Source: Apoderus coryli
Lineage: Eukaryota; Arthropoda; Insecta; Coleoptera; Attelabidae
DNA: 64,000 nucleotides
NCBI GenBank assembly: GCA_911728435.2
Contig: OU452200.1
Span: forward strand, 26,613,715-26,677,714
Direction: 5' to 3'
The translations under genes were made by a program, and so were the position numbers. This document shows positions 43,397 through 54,934 of this stretch, piece by piece. The notes under the pieces were generated by a model, which was not told the origin of the DNA, did not search any database, and worked only from the letters and a program-made list of their open reading frames with translations. How positions within the stretch are numbered: the first letter of the stretch is position 1; each line of letters opens with the position of its first letter.

Positions 43397-44109
43397 CGTT
43401 ATCCTTTGACAAACTCAGATCAGATAAACTTATGTGACAGGCTCACATGTCAGTTTTGAGTATTTTAAATAAAGAAAGAAACTGTCAAATTATTATCTGA
43501 GCGTGTAGGCTATAGAAATTTGATTTTAGAATCTTAGGTATATTTCGGTACTACAATAATAATTAAAAACTAATTAATAATGGACAATTTTAAATAATTA
43601 AATGAGTTTAGCGGAATGGCAGACGACTTCCTAAGTAAACTTTCTCAATTAATTGTCAACTTATCCTCTAGATGGAACGCACATTAAGTTAAGTGAGTGA
43701 AAACTACTGATGTTAACGTTATTATTGGAAATCTAACAGAAGCACCATCTATGAAAAAAAATTAAAAAGAGCGGGCGTTAACTGTTTAGGTGCAGGCAGG
43801 CGAAAAAAAATATTAAAACATTATTTTATCTAAAAAAAACTACTAATTTATACTTATTTTTATTTTACTACTAAATCTGGCAGAATTGGTTTTAGATGAC
43901 ACAAGTTGACACATTTGGAATTCGAATATTGATTTGTTACAGTTTTCACCGGACGGGCTACAATTACAATAATAATAAAAAAAGTTCAATGACCCCGTTC
44001 GAGTAACAATATGTGCAGACGGGCTTCAATTTCAATAGTAATAAAAAAAGCTCAATGAACTGGGTCATAGAGATGCAAAAAATGTATCGATATATTCTTT
44101 CTTTCATTA

Positions 44110-46160
44110 TTAGAGATGCAAGGAATGTATTTATATATTCAATTCGATCTCATTTTCTTTTTAAGGTTGAACTATTGTTTCGAGGATTGCAACTAAGTCT
44201 ATTGGCCGCTTGTAAATATAAATAATCGTTTAAACTTCGTCACAGTCCAGTGGCACAAAAATTAAAATAACAAACACTTACTCTTTACAAACACAAGGCG
44301 ACCTTATATGCACATTAGTATAATATATCTATTTTATATCAGTATATTATATCTTTCAAGGCGCACAAAGACAAAATAAATTAAATTAATAAATAAATAA
44401 AATGGCAGATTTCGCTCTCGCAAACTTGAAGTTCGGTCTGGTTACAGATCAGAGAGTAGTTAAGAAAAAACTAACTACCTTTATAATGCTTCTCAGCCTT
44501 CTTCTATCTCTCTCATCTGGAAGAGGCAAGCTATTATCTAGTGAACAGTTATGTAAAAGAAATATGCGCCTGCCCAAAATATCAGAAAAATGTTTCTTTT
44601 GGTGGCTTCATAGAACGTCGAGAGTTGAACAACTGCTTCGGTACGGTATAAACTGTGATATTGGTTGCAGCCGAGTAGAACGGTATAGTTTCATTGTCAT
44701 TGGGAGCAGCAGGTCATTGGAATAAACTTATATTTAGTGATGCATACTCTGTTTACTCATTTGTAATTTTTTCATTTAAAACACGTTCCATATAGAAATT
44801 TTCCATCCATATCCACAGTGTTTGGTTGAAGTTTTTAATATCTCACTATTTTTTCCTGATTTAGTTGTAGCTCGACCATAGAATATAACAACTCTCTATA
44901 TAAATTAGATTAAGACACTCCCCAAATTTTAATCGTTTCTCTTTATTGTTGTTACTTTTCTTAGAGAGGAACGATATTAAATTATGAAAGAGAAATATAA
45001 AATGGCAAGCTGTAATCTTCCAACCGCATAAAAGATATTAAGTTACGCAAGATATACCAACCACGTAAAGGCAAGTAAAGCTACGGTATGCATATATTTT
45101 ATGTAGGGCTATATCGGAAAGCATTTCATTAAAATGACAACGGCTCATTAACCCCACAATTAACTTGACAATCACAGGGGTCCGCTATACCTACACAGTG
45201 CCGGACTCGCTTTGTTAGGATGAAGTAATCCGATTTGAGTCGGAAATTAGAATCGAAATGCGGCGTTGGTCGTCGCTTTGATTAATCCACTTTGTTGTCA
45301 AGCCTGAAGGATAATCAATGAAGGCGGTATGTAGGTATAGGTGCTCGTTAGCCTGTGCAGTAGTGTACTTGTAACGTGGGACAATAGACATTAGGTTCTA
45401 ATAAATATAACTGATTCATCGTAGATAAGAGAAAAGGTAATTGTGTCAAGTATCTTAATGACGATTATAATGATTATCATTTTCGCAAACAACACGCTCA
45501 TTGACATTTTAGTTTCTTATACATATGCGTGTAATTCTTCTCCAGTAGTCAAAAACTACGTGGGTATCATTTTGAAAATAGCTTCGGTAATATTCCTAGT
45601 TTTATTACACCTGTAATTAAAGCGTAGTACTTAGCTTAGTTCAGTCGACTTTCTGGCAAATAAGTGTTCTGAAGGGGAACCTATCAGACTAGAACCTGCA
45701 ATTGGCATTGGTGGGACTATGCTCTGGTCATGGTCGTTTGTATCATCAACACGAGGTTGGGCCTTTCCGCATGAGTCTAAACCTAAAGACTGATGAGAGG
45801 ATGCGACGGATTATGTATTGCAGGGCTGTAGCTAGATCTAGTGTTGCGACATTTGGTCCCTTCCAACCGGTAGTACTTTCCAGTAATATTACTGACACAT
45901 ATGCGCAGTTGTAAATGTTATTCCAACCAGCTAAAACAAATAGATCAGAACTTAGGATTACTGCTGGTTCGTCGCTCCAACCGGACATACTGATAGTAAA
46001 ATTATGTAGAAGCAAGAACTGTTAGGTCTAAAATTAGACGCATACTATATATACTATATATAGGAAATATTTTTTTATTTTGATACATTTTCCACTATTT
46101 ACCAGGGCCTGTGTAAGCAAGTTTTTTATAATACATTTCATACGATATATTCTATCAAAG
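44110..46160. other. Gene-free stretch
   Basis: No recognisable gene. The open frame 44402-44725 (+) and the overlapping frames at 45702-46015 show no known domain and are probably chance. A short duplication of AGAGATGCAA...AATGTAT occurs at 44069 and 44112. Confidence 0.45.
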
Positions 46161-46163
46161 TTA

Positions 46164-46490
46164 TTACCAAAAAAAATTACATTGGCGTTCGCAAAGAGTT
46201 TAAAAAGAGGTTAAAAACGTCAAAAAATCTATTTTTTAGGTTTTTTAAAGTTTTTAACCCCTTTTTACACTCTTTGCGAACGCCAATGTAATTTTTCTTT
46301 AACTTTAAAAAACCTAAAAAATAGGTTTTTTAAAGTTTTTAACCCCTTTATACACTCTTTGCGAGCGCCCATGTAATTTTTGTAGATACCTACTCAATAT
46401 TCTATGTTTAGGAAATTGTTTTTTTAAAGTTTTTAACCCCTTTTTACACTCTTTGCGAACGCCAATGTTTTTTTTTTTTGGTTAATGTGT
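46164..46490. repeat. Foldback MITE with repeated right ends
   Basis: The left end ACATTGGCGTTCGCAAAGAG (46179) is answered by its reverse complement at the right end (up to 46468), with complementarity extending outward through an A-rich/T-rich run (ACCAAAAA / TTTTTGGT). Two further right-end copies lie inside at about 46240-46300 and 46330-46378, each including TTTTTAAAGTTTTTAACCCC and CTTTGCGA(A/G)CGCC. It is non-coding. The structure resembles a MITE or foldback element whose end has been duplicated in tandem. Confidence 0.8.
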
Positions 46491-46494
46491 TAGG

Positions 46495-47405
46495 TTATAC
46501 TCTATTAAACCAATGAAAAATTATTCAATATTTCGGATAAGTTTAAGAAGTATGACTTTTTTAAATTTTTAAACCTTTTTGAATCCCTTGCCTACGCTCA
46601 ATGATTCCTAAAACTTTAACAAACACTTATATCTCCGCACTCAAAACTCGCAGTTGTATGCCCAATATAAATATAATTTTGTAATTATTTATAAAGGGCA
46701 TATCTTTCGTACATACAGTTTACTTACATGATTGTGGGCAGATATTTTTCCAAATTGACCACTATCAATCTTATAATATTGACTCGTTTCAAATGAGCGT
46801 CTAATTTAAGTTGCCACATTTCTAGATCCTTGAAAATATGAAAAAAAATTCTTCCTCTGAACTGACTGTTTATTCTAATAAATCAAAATCTAATTAAGAT
46901 ATAGACACTTTTACATATATCCAACAAACCAATGAAATTCTCATTTCTTGTGGCACTATTCCCAATAAAATTCAAACCCTGATCATCTGATGAGTCGTAC
47001 AAATAGTTGTTCAAAACCCTGCCATATTTTATCTTTTGTCACTCGTTTTTTTATTATATATATATATATATATTTATTATATTATATTTATAATAAACTG
47101 GGTTTATTAAATTAAATTATTCTTTGCACCGACTCAGCTTTTAATAAAACAACGAAACACAAGGCCGCACACAACGGAAGTAAACTCCAACTTCCTGTAA
47201 ACAATTGTGTAAAAGTTTCATAATGGATACATTAAAATACTTACCGATCTCCAACACAAAACCAAAGTGCTCTTAAAGCTAAGCGAACTACAGCGGAATT
47301 CTGTGGTGTACTGAATTTGGTATCAAAAACAACAACTAAATCTATTATACTTCGAACACGCGCTGCATTTTATATTGGTAAAAACTTGTAACAAAATACC
47401 TCAAT
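46495..47405. other. Gene-free stretch with an AT run
   Basis: No gene recognised. (AT)n/TTATTATA-type simple sequence at about 47050-47095. Confidence 0.5.
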
Positions 47406-47409
47406 ATAT

Positions 47410-48130
47410 TTTTTCGCCTGCCTGCACCTAAACAGAGCTTTACCGCCCGCATATGCGGTAAATGACCAGTTAGCGCCCGCTCTTTTTATTTTTTTTTCAT
47501 ATATGGTGCTTCTGTTAGATTTCCAATAATAACGTTAACATCAGTAGTTTTCACTCACTTAACTTAATGTGCATTCCATCTAGAGGATAAGTTGACAAGT
47601 AATTGAGAAAGTTTACTTAGGAAGTCGACTACCATTCCGCTAAACTCATTTAATTATTTAAAATTGTCCATTATTAATTAGTAATCACTTTTTAATTATT
47701 ATTGTAGTACCGAAATATACCTAAGAATCTAAAATCAAATTTCTATAGCCCACACGCTCAGATAATAATTTGACAGTTTCTTTCTTTATTTAAAACACTC
47801 AACATTGACATGTGAGCCTGTCACATAAGTTTATCTGATCTGAGTTTGTCAAAGGATAACGTCTATTATCATGTACGTCAAAAAATACTCCCATTAATTA
47901 CTGTCAAAAACTGTCAGTTCATAACAGTAATAATTAATTATTAAAATAAAGTTCTTTTGGTTTAATATTGTAGTATGAAGAGGCAGGCGAAAAACAGTTG
48001 TAAGCACCACTGGCGGTAAAGCCGCTGCAGCCCTTCGCTGTATAGCTGCCCTCGCTCGCTTCGCTCACTCGTGCGTCTATACAGCGGCGGGCTGCAACGA
48101 ATGCTTTACCGCCCTTTATACTTAATATAC
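47410..48130 (+). mobile_element. Gene-less relative of the Crypton-like element
   Basis: Reverse complement of the element at 41749-43807 with the recombinase block removed. From left to right it matches 43807 back to 43397, one copy of the 76-bp repeat (about 47870-47945), then 41944 back to 41749, including the CpG-rich hairpin (GCTTTACCGCC...). It carries an extra hairpin, TTACCGCATATGCGGGCGG on its complementary strand, near 47440-47465 that the gene-carrying copy lacks. The two copies face each other across 3.6 kb. It would depend on recombinase supplied in trans. Confidence 0.8.
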
Positions 48131-48134
48131 GATA

Positions 48135-48895
48135 AACCCATACGGTAGCGCCAATTTGTCAGATTTCAAACCTTCATATTCGACTAACTTCGTAGATAAT
48201 AAATAGATAATCCATATAAAAGTCAAATAAATAAGATGTTTAGTACCCATCTGAAATTAAAATACTTTTGATAAATATAAATCTTGTTACTTCTTTCTAA
48301 AATATCAACTTTTAACTCCATCGCTCTATTTCAATATTTCCTATATTTCAAAACTATAGATCTGAGGCAAGATTTGATATTCATAGTCGATATACAAGAG
48401 CAAGTATATGCACACATGCATCACAAACACCGAAGTCTGTACTTGACATCACATATCAGACATTATCAATAAAGATATAAATAATGCATACATACTATGT
48501 TCCTTCGATTCACTTAATCAATTATGTAGACATGCCTATAAAGACATAATATTACAATATACATGGTTACTGCTGTTCGATGGTACGTTAGAAGTTTGTG
48601 CAAAACTAATCAGGATTGTTTTAAAAATTTGGGTACCTAAGTATCTTGACCTAATCTATTAGTTTAAAATATGGTGACATTTGTGTCACTTCAGGTTACC
48701 CTATCAAAATTCTTATTTCAAATAGAAAACCCTATGTATAATTATATTTTTGGATTCTCTATTTATATTTGAGTTTTCTTTTAACACTTCCTTGTACACA
48801 CCTTTAACTGTATTAATAAAATTGACCGAACACAACAACAAATTTGCAACAATTAAAAAAATTTTAAAGAAGTAGTCCATTCTGAAGTGGAGTGA
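48135..48895. other. Spacer with a dispersed-repeat piece
   Basis: No gene. About 48600-48780 is the inverted counterpart of the repeat near 1785-1940. The segment 48868-48895 (AGTAGTCCATTCTGAAGTGG) recurs in diverged form near 63490-63515 (inverted) and 20565. Confidence 0.45.
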
Positions 48896-48975
48896 ATGTA
48901 TTGTAATAGGAAATAAAAGTCTGACTCCACAAAATCAATTTAATACGTTACACTCAATGTGTTACATCCAAACAT

Positions 48976-49004
48976 GTTTCGAAGCTCACTAGCTTCATCA
49001 TCAG
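48976..49004 (-). ncRNA. Hammerhead-ribozyme-like core, left arm
   Basis: Minus-strand copy of the motif described at 49365-49393, identical in its core. Confidence 0.5.
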
Positions 49005-49364
49005 TGGTAAAATTCGAGAGAAAATTGTATTTGGAAATATTACATATGACTAGGTTGAGAGTAATGCGCTGAAGCCACCTTGAGGAAAAATTTTTTGTTA
49101 ATATTATTAAAACAAAATTATGTTAATACATATTATATCTGGTTTTTCTTTTTTGTGATCATTTTCAAGAATAGAATTTTTTACAAATTAAAGGTCTGTC
49201 TTTCTACGCAGTACCTGATAGAAAAACCAGATATAATATGTATTAACATAATTTTGTTTTAATAATATTAACAAAAAATTTTTCCTCAAGGTGGCTTCAG
49301 CGCATTACTCTCAACCTAGTCATATGTAATATTTGCAAATACAATTTTCTCTCGAATTTTACCA

Positions 49365-49393
49365 CTGATGATGAAGCTAGTGAGCTTCGAAAC
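49365..49393 (+). ncRNA. Hammerhead-ribozyme-like core, right arm
   Basis: CTGATGA (49365-49371), T, GAAGCT, loop AGTG, AGCTTC, then GAAAC (49389-49393): both invariant boxes of a hammerhead and a perfect 6-bp stem II. Downstream ATGTTTGGATGTA can form a 4-bp stem III ending in GTA, an acceptable cleavage triplet. A matching stem I was not obvious, so activity is uncertain. The layout is that known from Penelope-like retroelements. Confidence 0.55.
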
Positions 49394-49469
49394 ATGTTTG
49401 GATGTAACACATTGAGTGTAACGTATTAAATTGATTTTGTGGAGTCAGACTTTTATTTCCTATTACAAA

Positions 49470-51125
49470 TTAAAAAAATAATGTACCGTGTATTCTACTT
49501 CTAATTTCCACCGACGAATCTCGAGAAATATCAAAGTTAGAGATTCGGGCTACATTTTTGAGAAAACACTACTGAAAACTGCGTCTAAAACAGAAAATTT
49601 AACTTCTCAAACCACCTCTATATTATCTCAAGAATTATACAAGATGGAACAAAAGCAAAAACTGGCCACCATTTCACGTAAAAGTCAAGCAGTGCAACAA
49701 AAAAAATTAAAGCGCACCATTTTTTGTTTATGCTGCTAGCTTATGTCATTTTTACTAGTTGATCCTCTCCGATCTATATTTAGTGGTTTCACAGAATCTG
49801 TATGTAGTCCACCTGGCGTCATTCTCCAAAACGATTTGAAAAGGAGTGAAATTCAGGGGTGCTACCATTGCTTATGACGGTATGGTGGATAACGCCACAA
49901 AACATACCCTTTGTTTTGTGGATAACGCACCTAATAGCTTGCCCCTGGAAAGGATATAGGTACCTTTGTTTTGGTCGTTCGCTGTAAATATCTCGCCTAA
50001 CTACCAAAGCTTGATAGATTCTCGAGGACGTTTTTTTTCAAGTCATATGATACAAAGGGAATTGTGTGCTTCATAATTTTTTCAAATATTTTGTGTTTGT
50101 CTTGATATGTTATTCGTTGTTGTTGTTTAAAAATAAATAAAATACATCGTCGAATACTCGGTTGATAATATAAATTTTAAGTCTTAAAAATAATTAATAC
50201 ATTATGAATTACGAGTAGGTACTTAAATTAAAACTGTCCCATTCAATTAACATCTACAATTGTACCATTTCTAAGCTTTGCCTCTGCTGATTATATAATA
50301 GATATCTGATTTCGCCAAACATACATCTATAGATAATTACAGACAATATCAAAGCACTTGACCAAAATGTAATCCGATAGCATTTGAACGAACGTTGGAG
50401 CGTTTGAATACGCTCAACCAGAAAATCATGGTCGGAAAGCGATAATTGAATTAAAACGAATTCTGAATTGGTGTGTACGTATATTTAGGTACTAAAAGCA
50501 CATCATTATTTTTTCGATTAGCACTCATGCAGATGTATGTACACGTACAGAGTAATGTATTATAGTTGCTGGCTGCTCCAATAACAAGAAATACACATAA
50601 TAACAGTGTGGTTCAACAATAAGTAGACATCCAGCCAATTTCTTGAAATTTACAGCAGAAATGCTAGGATCCTTCGATGTTGCTTCGGAGAGGGATACAT
50701 TTTAAGCATATTTTCTGACTCGCATATCTAATTCCCTAGCGTGGGACAATCATAACCATAAAATTTCTAAAGAAGAGTTTATTGCAGTGATACCTGCACA
50801 TCATTTTGACGGGCACAAAATTTTGGTTTCAATAATACCGTATTGATGCTCTATTTCTTGGATCTTACTTGAACAGTTAATGCGGGAACGACCTTAGATA
50901 ATAATGAAAAAAGCACAACATTTTTAGTTAGGTATTTGGAGTCAACACAACAAACTCCAATCAAATCTTCATTTTTTAATCGTAACTTGTCATTTCAAGG
51001 CCACTAAAATCGCGATTTTTGTCAGAGTCAAAAAGACCTTTTTATGGTTTGCCTTTTTTGCTCAATTAAAGAAATTTAGAGCAGCAGTTTCAGCATATTG
51101 TAAAAAAAAACAAGAAAAACAACAG
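49470..51125. other. Gene-free stretch
   Basis: No recognised gene. The frame 49488-49739 (+) is Lys/Gln/Thr-rich (SQTTSILSQELYKMEQKQKL) and could be a fragment of something, but no family is recognised. Confidence 0.4.
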
Positions 51126-51129
51126 AGGT

Positions 51130-51620
51130 ACCAAAATGTGATGCTCAAATAATGTTAATGAAATATGAGCACCATCCATATAAATTCAAAATACTGCAAC
51201 ATCTAAATTCAGGTGATGCCGAACGCCGAACACTGTTTTGGTGGTATGTACTTACAACGAATCTACGGATTTGGTGCTACGCCAAAGAATCTGTTGTTAT
51301 TTGGTCGGGCGAAGGCTCTTTTTCAAATGCAGGAATGTGTAATCGCATTTAATTTTTCAAAGTGCGTGTGTTTTATTTTCAGCAGACGTATAGTCTACAG
51401 AATTTATGAAGGAGGCCTTATAGCACCGAGGTATCTAGAAATTCTTGAGAAAACTATTTCAGAAAATATTTAATTAGTCCATCATAATGCTGATAGCAAG
51501 TTAATGTCTTAAATCATAACTCTGGGTTTTAAGCCGGTGAACGATAACAACTTTCCTCAGCGATGGGTAGGTTCCAACGCATATGGCTCCTACGATATCC
51601 CGATCTTCCGATTTTAAAGT
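51130..51620 (+). pseudogene. Mariner-like transposase remnant
   Basis: Plus-strand pieces in several frames: HHPYKFKILQHLNSGDAERR (compare PYK..LVQ.L...D..RR of the family), VYRIYEGGLIAPRYLEILEK (FF.EG.L....YL..L), and DNNFPQRWVGSNAYGSYDIP, whose FP.RW.G is the block before the third catalytic acid. Order matches the family, but frames change and the catalytic acids cannot be confirmed. It is an old fragment. Confidence 0.55.
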
Positions 51621-51629
51621 TCTGATGGG

Positions 51630-54480
51630 ACCAAATGCATAAGATATAGTATGTAAATTATGGCATTAGACTGTAGAGAAACTTTGGAAGGCCACCGATT
51701 TTACCTTTCAAACTCTCCAAATGATTCTATTTATTATAATACCATTAACAAAAATTAAAGCTGTTTATTCTTTATAAATATTTTTTTGTTTCTATCACTT
51801 ATATTTTAAGTCATGCTGTTTTTTTATCGTAACGTTTTTTATTAAAACAGCTTCCTGCTAAAGATAAAGAAAATAATTAATAATATGAAATTTGAGCTGG
51901 TTTTTCAAAATACAGGGTGATTCCTCAGATACTCTACTGTAGTGTATGTAAGATGCACCCAGCCAATGTTGATATGACTATTTAAGTTACCCAATACGGC
52001 ACATTTTCATATTTTTGACTCAATTGACGACACACCGTATTTCATAAACCCTTTGGCTGTTTTTTCAGAACTTTGATATACCCAATGGTAATATTAATTT
52101 CATTTTGTCGCAAAACAAACTGCTGGTTGAAAAAATAGCATTGCTGTGTATTATACAAACATATTATATAGCATAAAAAATGCTTTTTAAATTTATGCCA
52201 GGCGTTATGCCAAAAAAATATTGGCCAATACATTTTTGACACACCTGTGAAAGTTTTCTTTTAAAATATCAATTTAATATTTGATTAATATCTACATAAT
52301 TAAGTATATTTTTTGTCTCTAATTTTTTTGTTATTTTATCAAGACACTGGGGTTCTACAACAATGAACAAATGTAGTTAAGTAAATAATCCATTTAATAT
52401 ATTAAACGGGAACAGTATGAATACAAATTTTTAATTAACATACGTATAATAAATATTCAATATGCAATCGACATACCTACTTCTGCATATTGGAGCACAT
52501 TTAAAAAAATATCTAAATGTACTTTTAATAATTAGCGGATTTTGCCTTACTTCCTCAAAATAATAATTATTTCGATTGAGCCGGTGCTCTCTATATCTTA
52601 AATTGGAACAGTATAAACTTTTTGTTTTAAGTGTTCTCGTAAAAAATAATCGGCGGGATTGAGATATGATGATTAAGCTGGCCAAAAAGATGGTCCATCT
52701 CTTCCTATTCAACTATCTGTAAAAATTCTGGTATTTTTTTCAATATAGCTTCGATCAAATAGGACCGTTTAAAGAATTATTAAACTTATAAAACTGCACC
52801 AGACATTAATGGAAAACTTATAATATTAATGGAAAATGGAAAGCCTAGTAAACCTTAGCAGTGTTTGTTCTTTTTAGGGCACCGGACAAAAATGAATAAA
52901 TAACAAATACAGAATGTTTTTACTTAATCACCTCCCAAAACTGAAATTATAAAGTCCAGTCCTTCTTTATTAGTTAGTTAAAAAACTTGAATTGATAATA
53001 TCGTTTTGTGTGCAAAAGTTGCCAGACAGAACAGAATAATGAGTGTAGAAAATTCAGCGTGCTTTAATTTGGAAGGAAATTATTAAACGGCTCTGTATCT
53101 CAGGAATTAACCCGAATGGGATATTTTAAGTATTAGGGGAAAGGTGTACGAGTTCATTCCCTTAAGGGAAAATAATCATATAATTAAAAGTATCCATCAT
53201 ACTCTAGTCGGTTAAATATGTGCTTGTAGCAATTTTATTTGTCTTACTATTTTGATGTTCAAAATATCCAGTTTATTAATGTTTAACAACTATATTTAAA
53301 TTTGTCAAAAAACTTAATAAGGGATCATCTTGGACACCGGGGTCTCCCAAGAGATAGATTAGATGATCCATAGGATCATCTTATCTGAACTACTAAGAAA
53401 TGACTAGATAAATGAAAATCGAACAAGTTATACAGAAACATATTTTAATAAATATAAGGTACTTCTTACCCACTAATTACTAAGTTGAAATGTACCTATG
53501 TGTAAGGGGAAGCACCTTGTGGTGCAATATGATCATCTTGCACATAAGCTTATACGGAATATTTCGAAAAACTCTGCATGAATGAAGGTACAGCTCCTGC
53601 AAACATTACTGCAGGACATATCCAGTACTAGTAAGCATTTCGCAGAAGTTGTAACCTCCAGACACAGCCCCCGTAAACATTATTAGAGGACCTATCGAGT
53701 ACTAGCAAGCACTTAAAAGAAGTTGGACTTTATTTTCAATATAACTTGTTAGTTTCACCCCTTCTATAAAAGTTCCCTTTTGAAATGGAAAACGGTTCGC
53801 TTGAAACCATTTCCACTATAGGTATTTGTATATATATATAGCTTTCAGACAGACCTCTTCAACCATAGTCGGCTGCCTATTTAATGTTTTCTAGTGCAAC
53901 AAAAAAAAATCCAAGAACAAGAAAACGCGCAGAAAGTATTTTGTAGTTATTAAGGGTTTTTGTTTTATACTTACCCTCCTTTTAAAGGTCATATCTGAGT
54001 TACCGTCAACTTACATATAATATATAAGTAAATTGTCGCTCTGTAAAGTTTTATCACCAAATAATTATAGGTCTTAACAATTGTTACTGTGATAAAGAAC
54101 AGAATTTATGTTAATGTGCGAGTAAAGTCACGTGGATGAAAATTCACAACTCATAAATAATCATTAGACTGGTCAGGGCTGAATTTCATTATTTTAAACA
54201 ATTCAGGGTGGACGGTAGTTAGGCGTTTATGGAAACCGAGATATAGGATTTTTTTATCTCGGAAGTTCATACCAACTTCCTTATTTTCATTTTAGATTTT
54301 CTATTCAATTTGGAGTAATTTTTCTTCCCACTTCCCTATACCCATCCTCAACTGTTTTTGAATTTATTCAATTGGTTTATTCTTGCCCTTGGAATTAATG
54401 ATTTATGATGAAATAGTGGGATATTGGGTGAAGTAGTCACAACATTTTCGTTGTTTGCGAATTATAGTAGCATGGTTAAC
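51630..54480. other. Gene-free AT-rich stretch
   Basis: No gene recognised. It contains the tandem pair at 53590-53725, and a segment at about 54260-54350 that recurs inverted at 58440-58567 (shared CAATTTGGAGTA, CTATACCCATCC and TACCAACTTC), so the Tc1-like element below sits between two inverted pieces of another repeat. Confidence 0.45.
53590..53725 (+). repeat. Tandem duplication, about 74-bp period
   Basis: Copy 1 (53590-53651) and copy 2 (53664-53725) share ACAGC(T/C)CC, AAACATTA, AGGAC.TATC.AGTACTAG and AGAAGTTG. Roughly 80% identity by eye. No function evident. Confidence 0.8.
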
Positions 54481-54781
54481 AACTACACTCACCGGCAAAA
54501 TAATCGATCCGCTCAAAAAATTGATGAAGTTTGCTCATTAATAAATTTGTTATTTTAACCGTTACCTTTATAGAAGAGCCGGGTCACAGATGACCCGAAG
54601 CTCCCATTTTTCTTAATATCTCTGGATTGCATGCCAATTATATGGCGGTATTCCGTGACTTCTCCTATTATACGATGTGATATAACGTCCTAATGTCATT
54701 TTCAAAAAATAAAAACATTGCTTATTGACCCGGTTTTGGGAAACAAAGTATGGTTGAAGCATTGCACCTGTGTGTAGTATA

Positions 54782-54934
54782 CCCCCTAAAAGGAATCGGT
54801 GTTTCCAGTGTCGTGGGAATGACAATAAATATTCATCGAAATGTGAGATTTGTAGAATATTTGTTTGTCCAAATCATTCAGAAATTACATTAAAAAAGAA
54901 AATTATTATTTGTGTTCATTGTAAAAAAGGCTAA
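54782..54934 (+). pseudogene. piggyBac-like C-terminal cysteine-rich domain
   Basis: The plus strand reads PPKRNRCFQCRGNDNKYSSK, CEICRIFVCPNHSE, IIICVHCKKG then stop at 54932-54934. The C-x2-C ... C-x2-C-x4-C-x2-H ... C-x2-C arrangement is the zinc-binding tail found at the end of many piggyBac transposases. The rest of the protein is not recognised upstream. Just before it, GGGTCACAGATGACCC (54573-54588) is a palindrome that may be from the same element. The fragment is inactive. Confidence 0.6.

Larger units (their letters stand above)
41749..43807 (-). mobile_element. Crypton-like tyrosine-recombinase element (2.06 kb)
   Basis: Boundaries come from comparison with the empty site at 55.5 kb: sequence up to about 41748 and from about 43808 is continuous there. 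The right end reads AGGTGCAGGCAGGCG then an A run; the left end begins near TATATTAAGTATTAAGGGCG. No transposon-type terminal inverted repeat or clear target duplication is present, as expected of Cryptons. Near the left end a CpG-rich hairpin (41768-41869, GGCGGTAAAGC...GCTTTACCGCC) is prominent. The gene is bracketed by two 76-bp direct repeats, 41944-42019 and 43321-43396, differing at two positions. A gene-less relative lies inverted at 47410-48130. Confidence 0.65.
38711..44107 (-). repeat. Old dispersed repeat, copy A, split by two insertions
   Basis: The segments 38711-39321, 41692-41748 and 43808-44107 together match, in reverse complement and in the same order, the continuous stretch 55194-56190. 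The match breaks where the CR1-like retrotransposon (39322-41692) and the Crypton-like element (41749-43807) sit. Divergence between copies is considerable at the 38.7-kb side and less at the 44-kb side. No protein is readable in the repeat itself; its class is unknown (roughly 1 kb, non-coding). Confidence 0.75.
48902..49467. repeat. Large palindrome, 248-bp arms, 70-bp centre
   Basis: Arms 48902-49149 and 49220-49467 are near-perfect inverted copies with few mismatches (one in the GGAAATATT / AATATTTGC region). Each arm contains a hammerhead-like core. The outer ends read AGTCTGACTCCACAAAATC and its complement. Penelope-like elements frequently have inverted or complex terminal repeats with hammerhead motifs, so this is probably a pair of such ends brought together head to head. 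The open frame across the right arm is a by-product. Confidence 0.85.

Noticed and set aside
44402..44725. 107-codon plus-strand frame with a hydrophobic segment (TFIMLLSLLLSLSSGRGK)
   Set aside because: It looks vaguely like a signal peptide, but there is no domain, splice context or homologous motif, and the region is repeat-rich; not supported as a gene.
45702..46015. Overlapping open frames on both strands
   Set aside because: Neither strand shows a recognisable family; overlapping frames of this length are expected by chance in this less AT-rich patch.
41749..48130. One giant 6.4-kb transposon with long terminal inverted repeats
   Set aside because: The empty site shows that 41749-43807 is an insertion by itself, and the inverted match at 47410-48130 is a separate gene-less relative.
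48902..49467. CRISPR-like or other prokaryotic repeat array
   Set aside because: It is a single two-arm palindrome, not regularly spaced direct repeats, and the context is eukaryotic.
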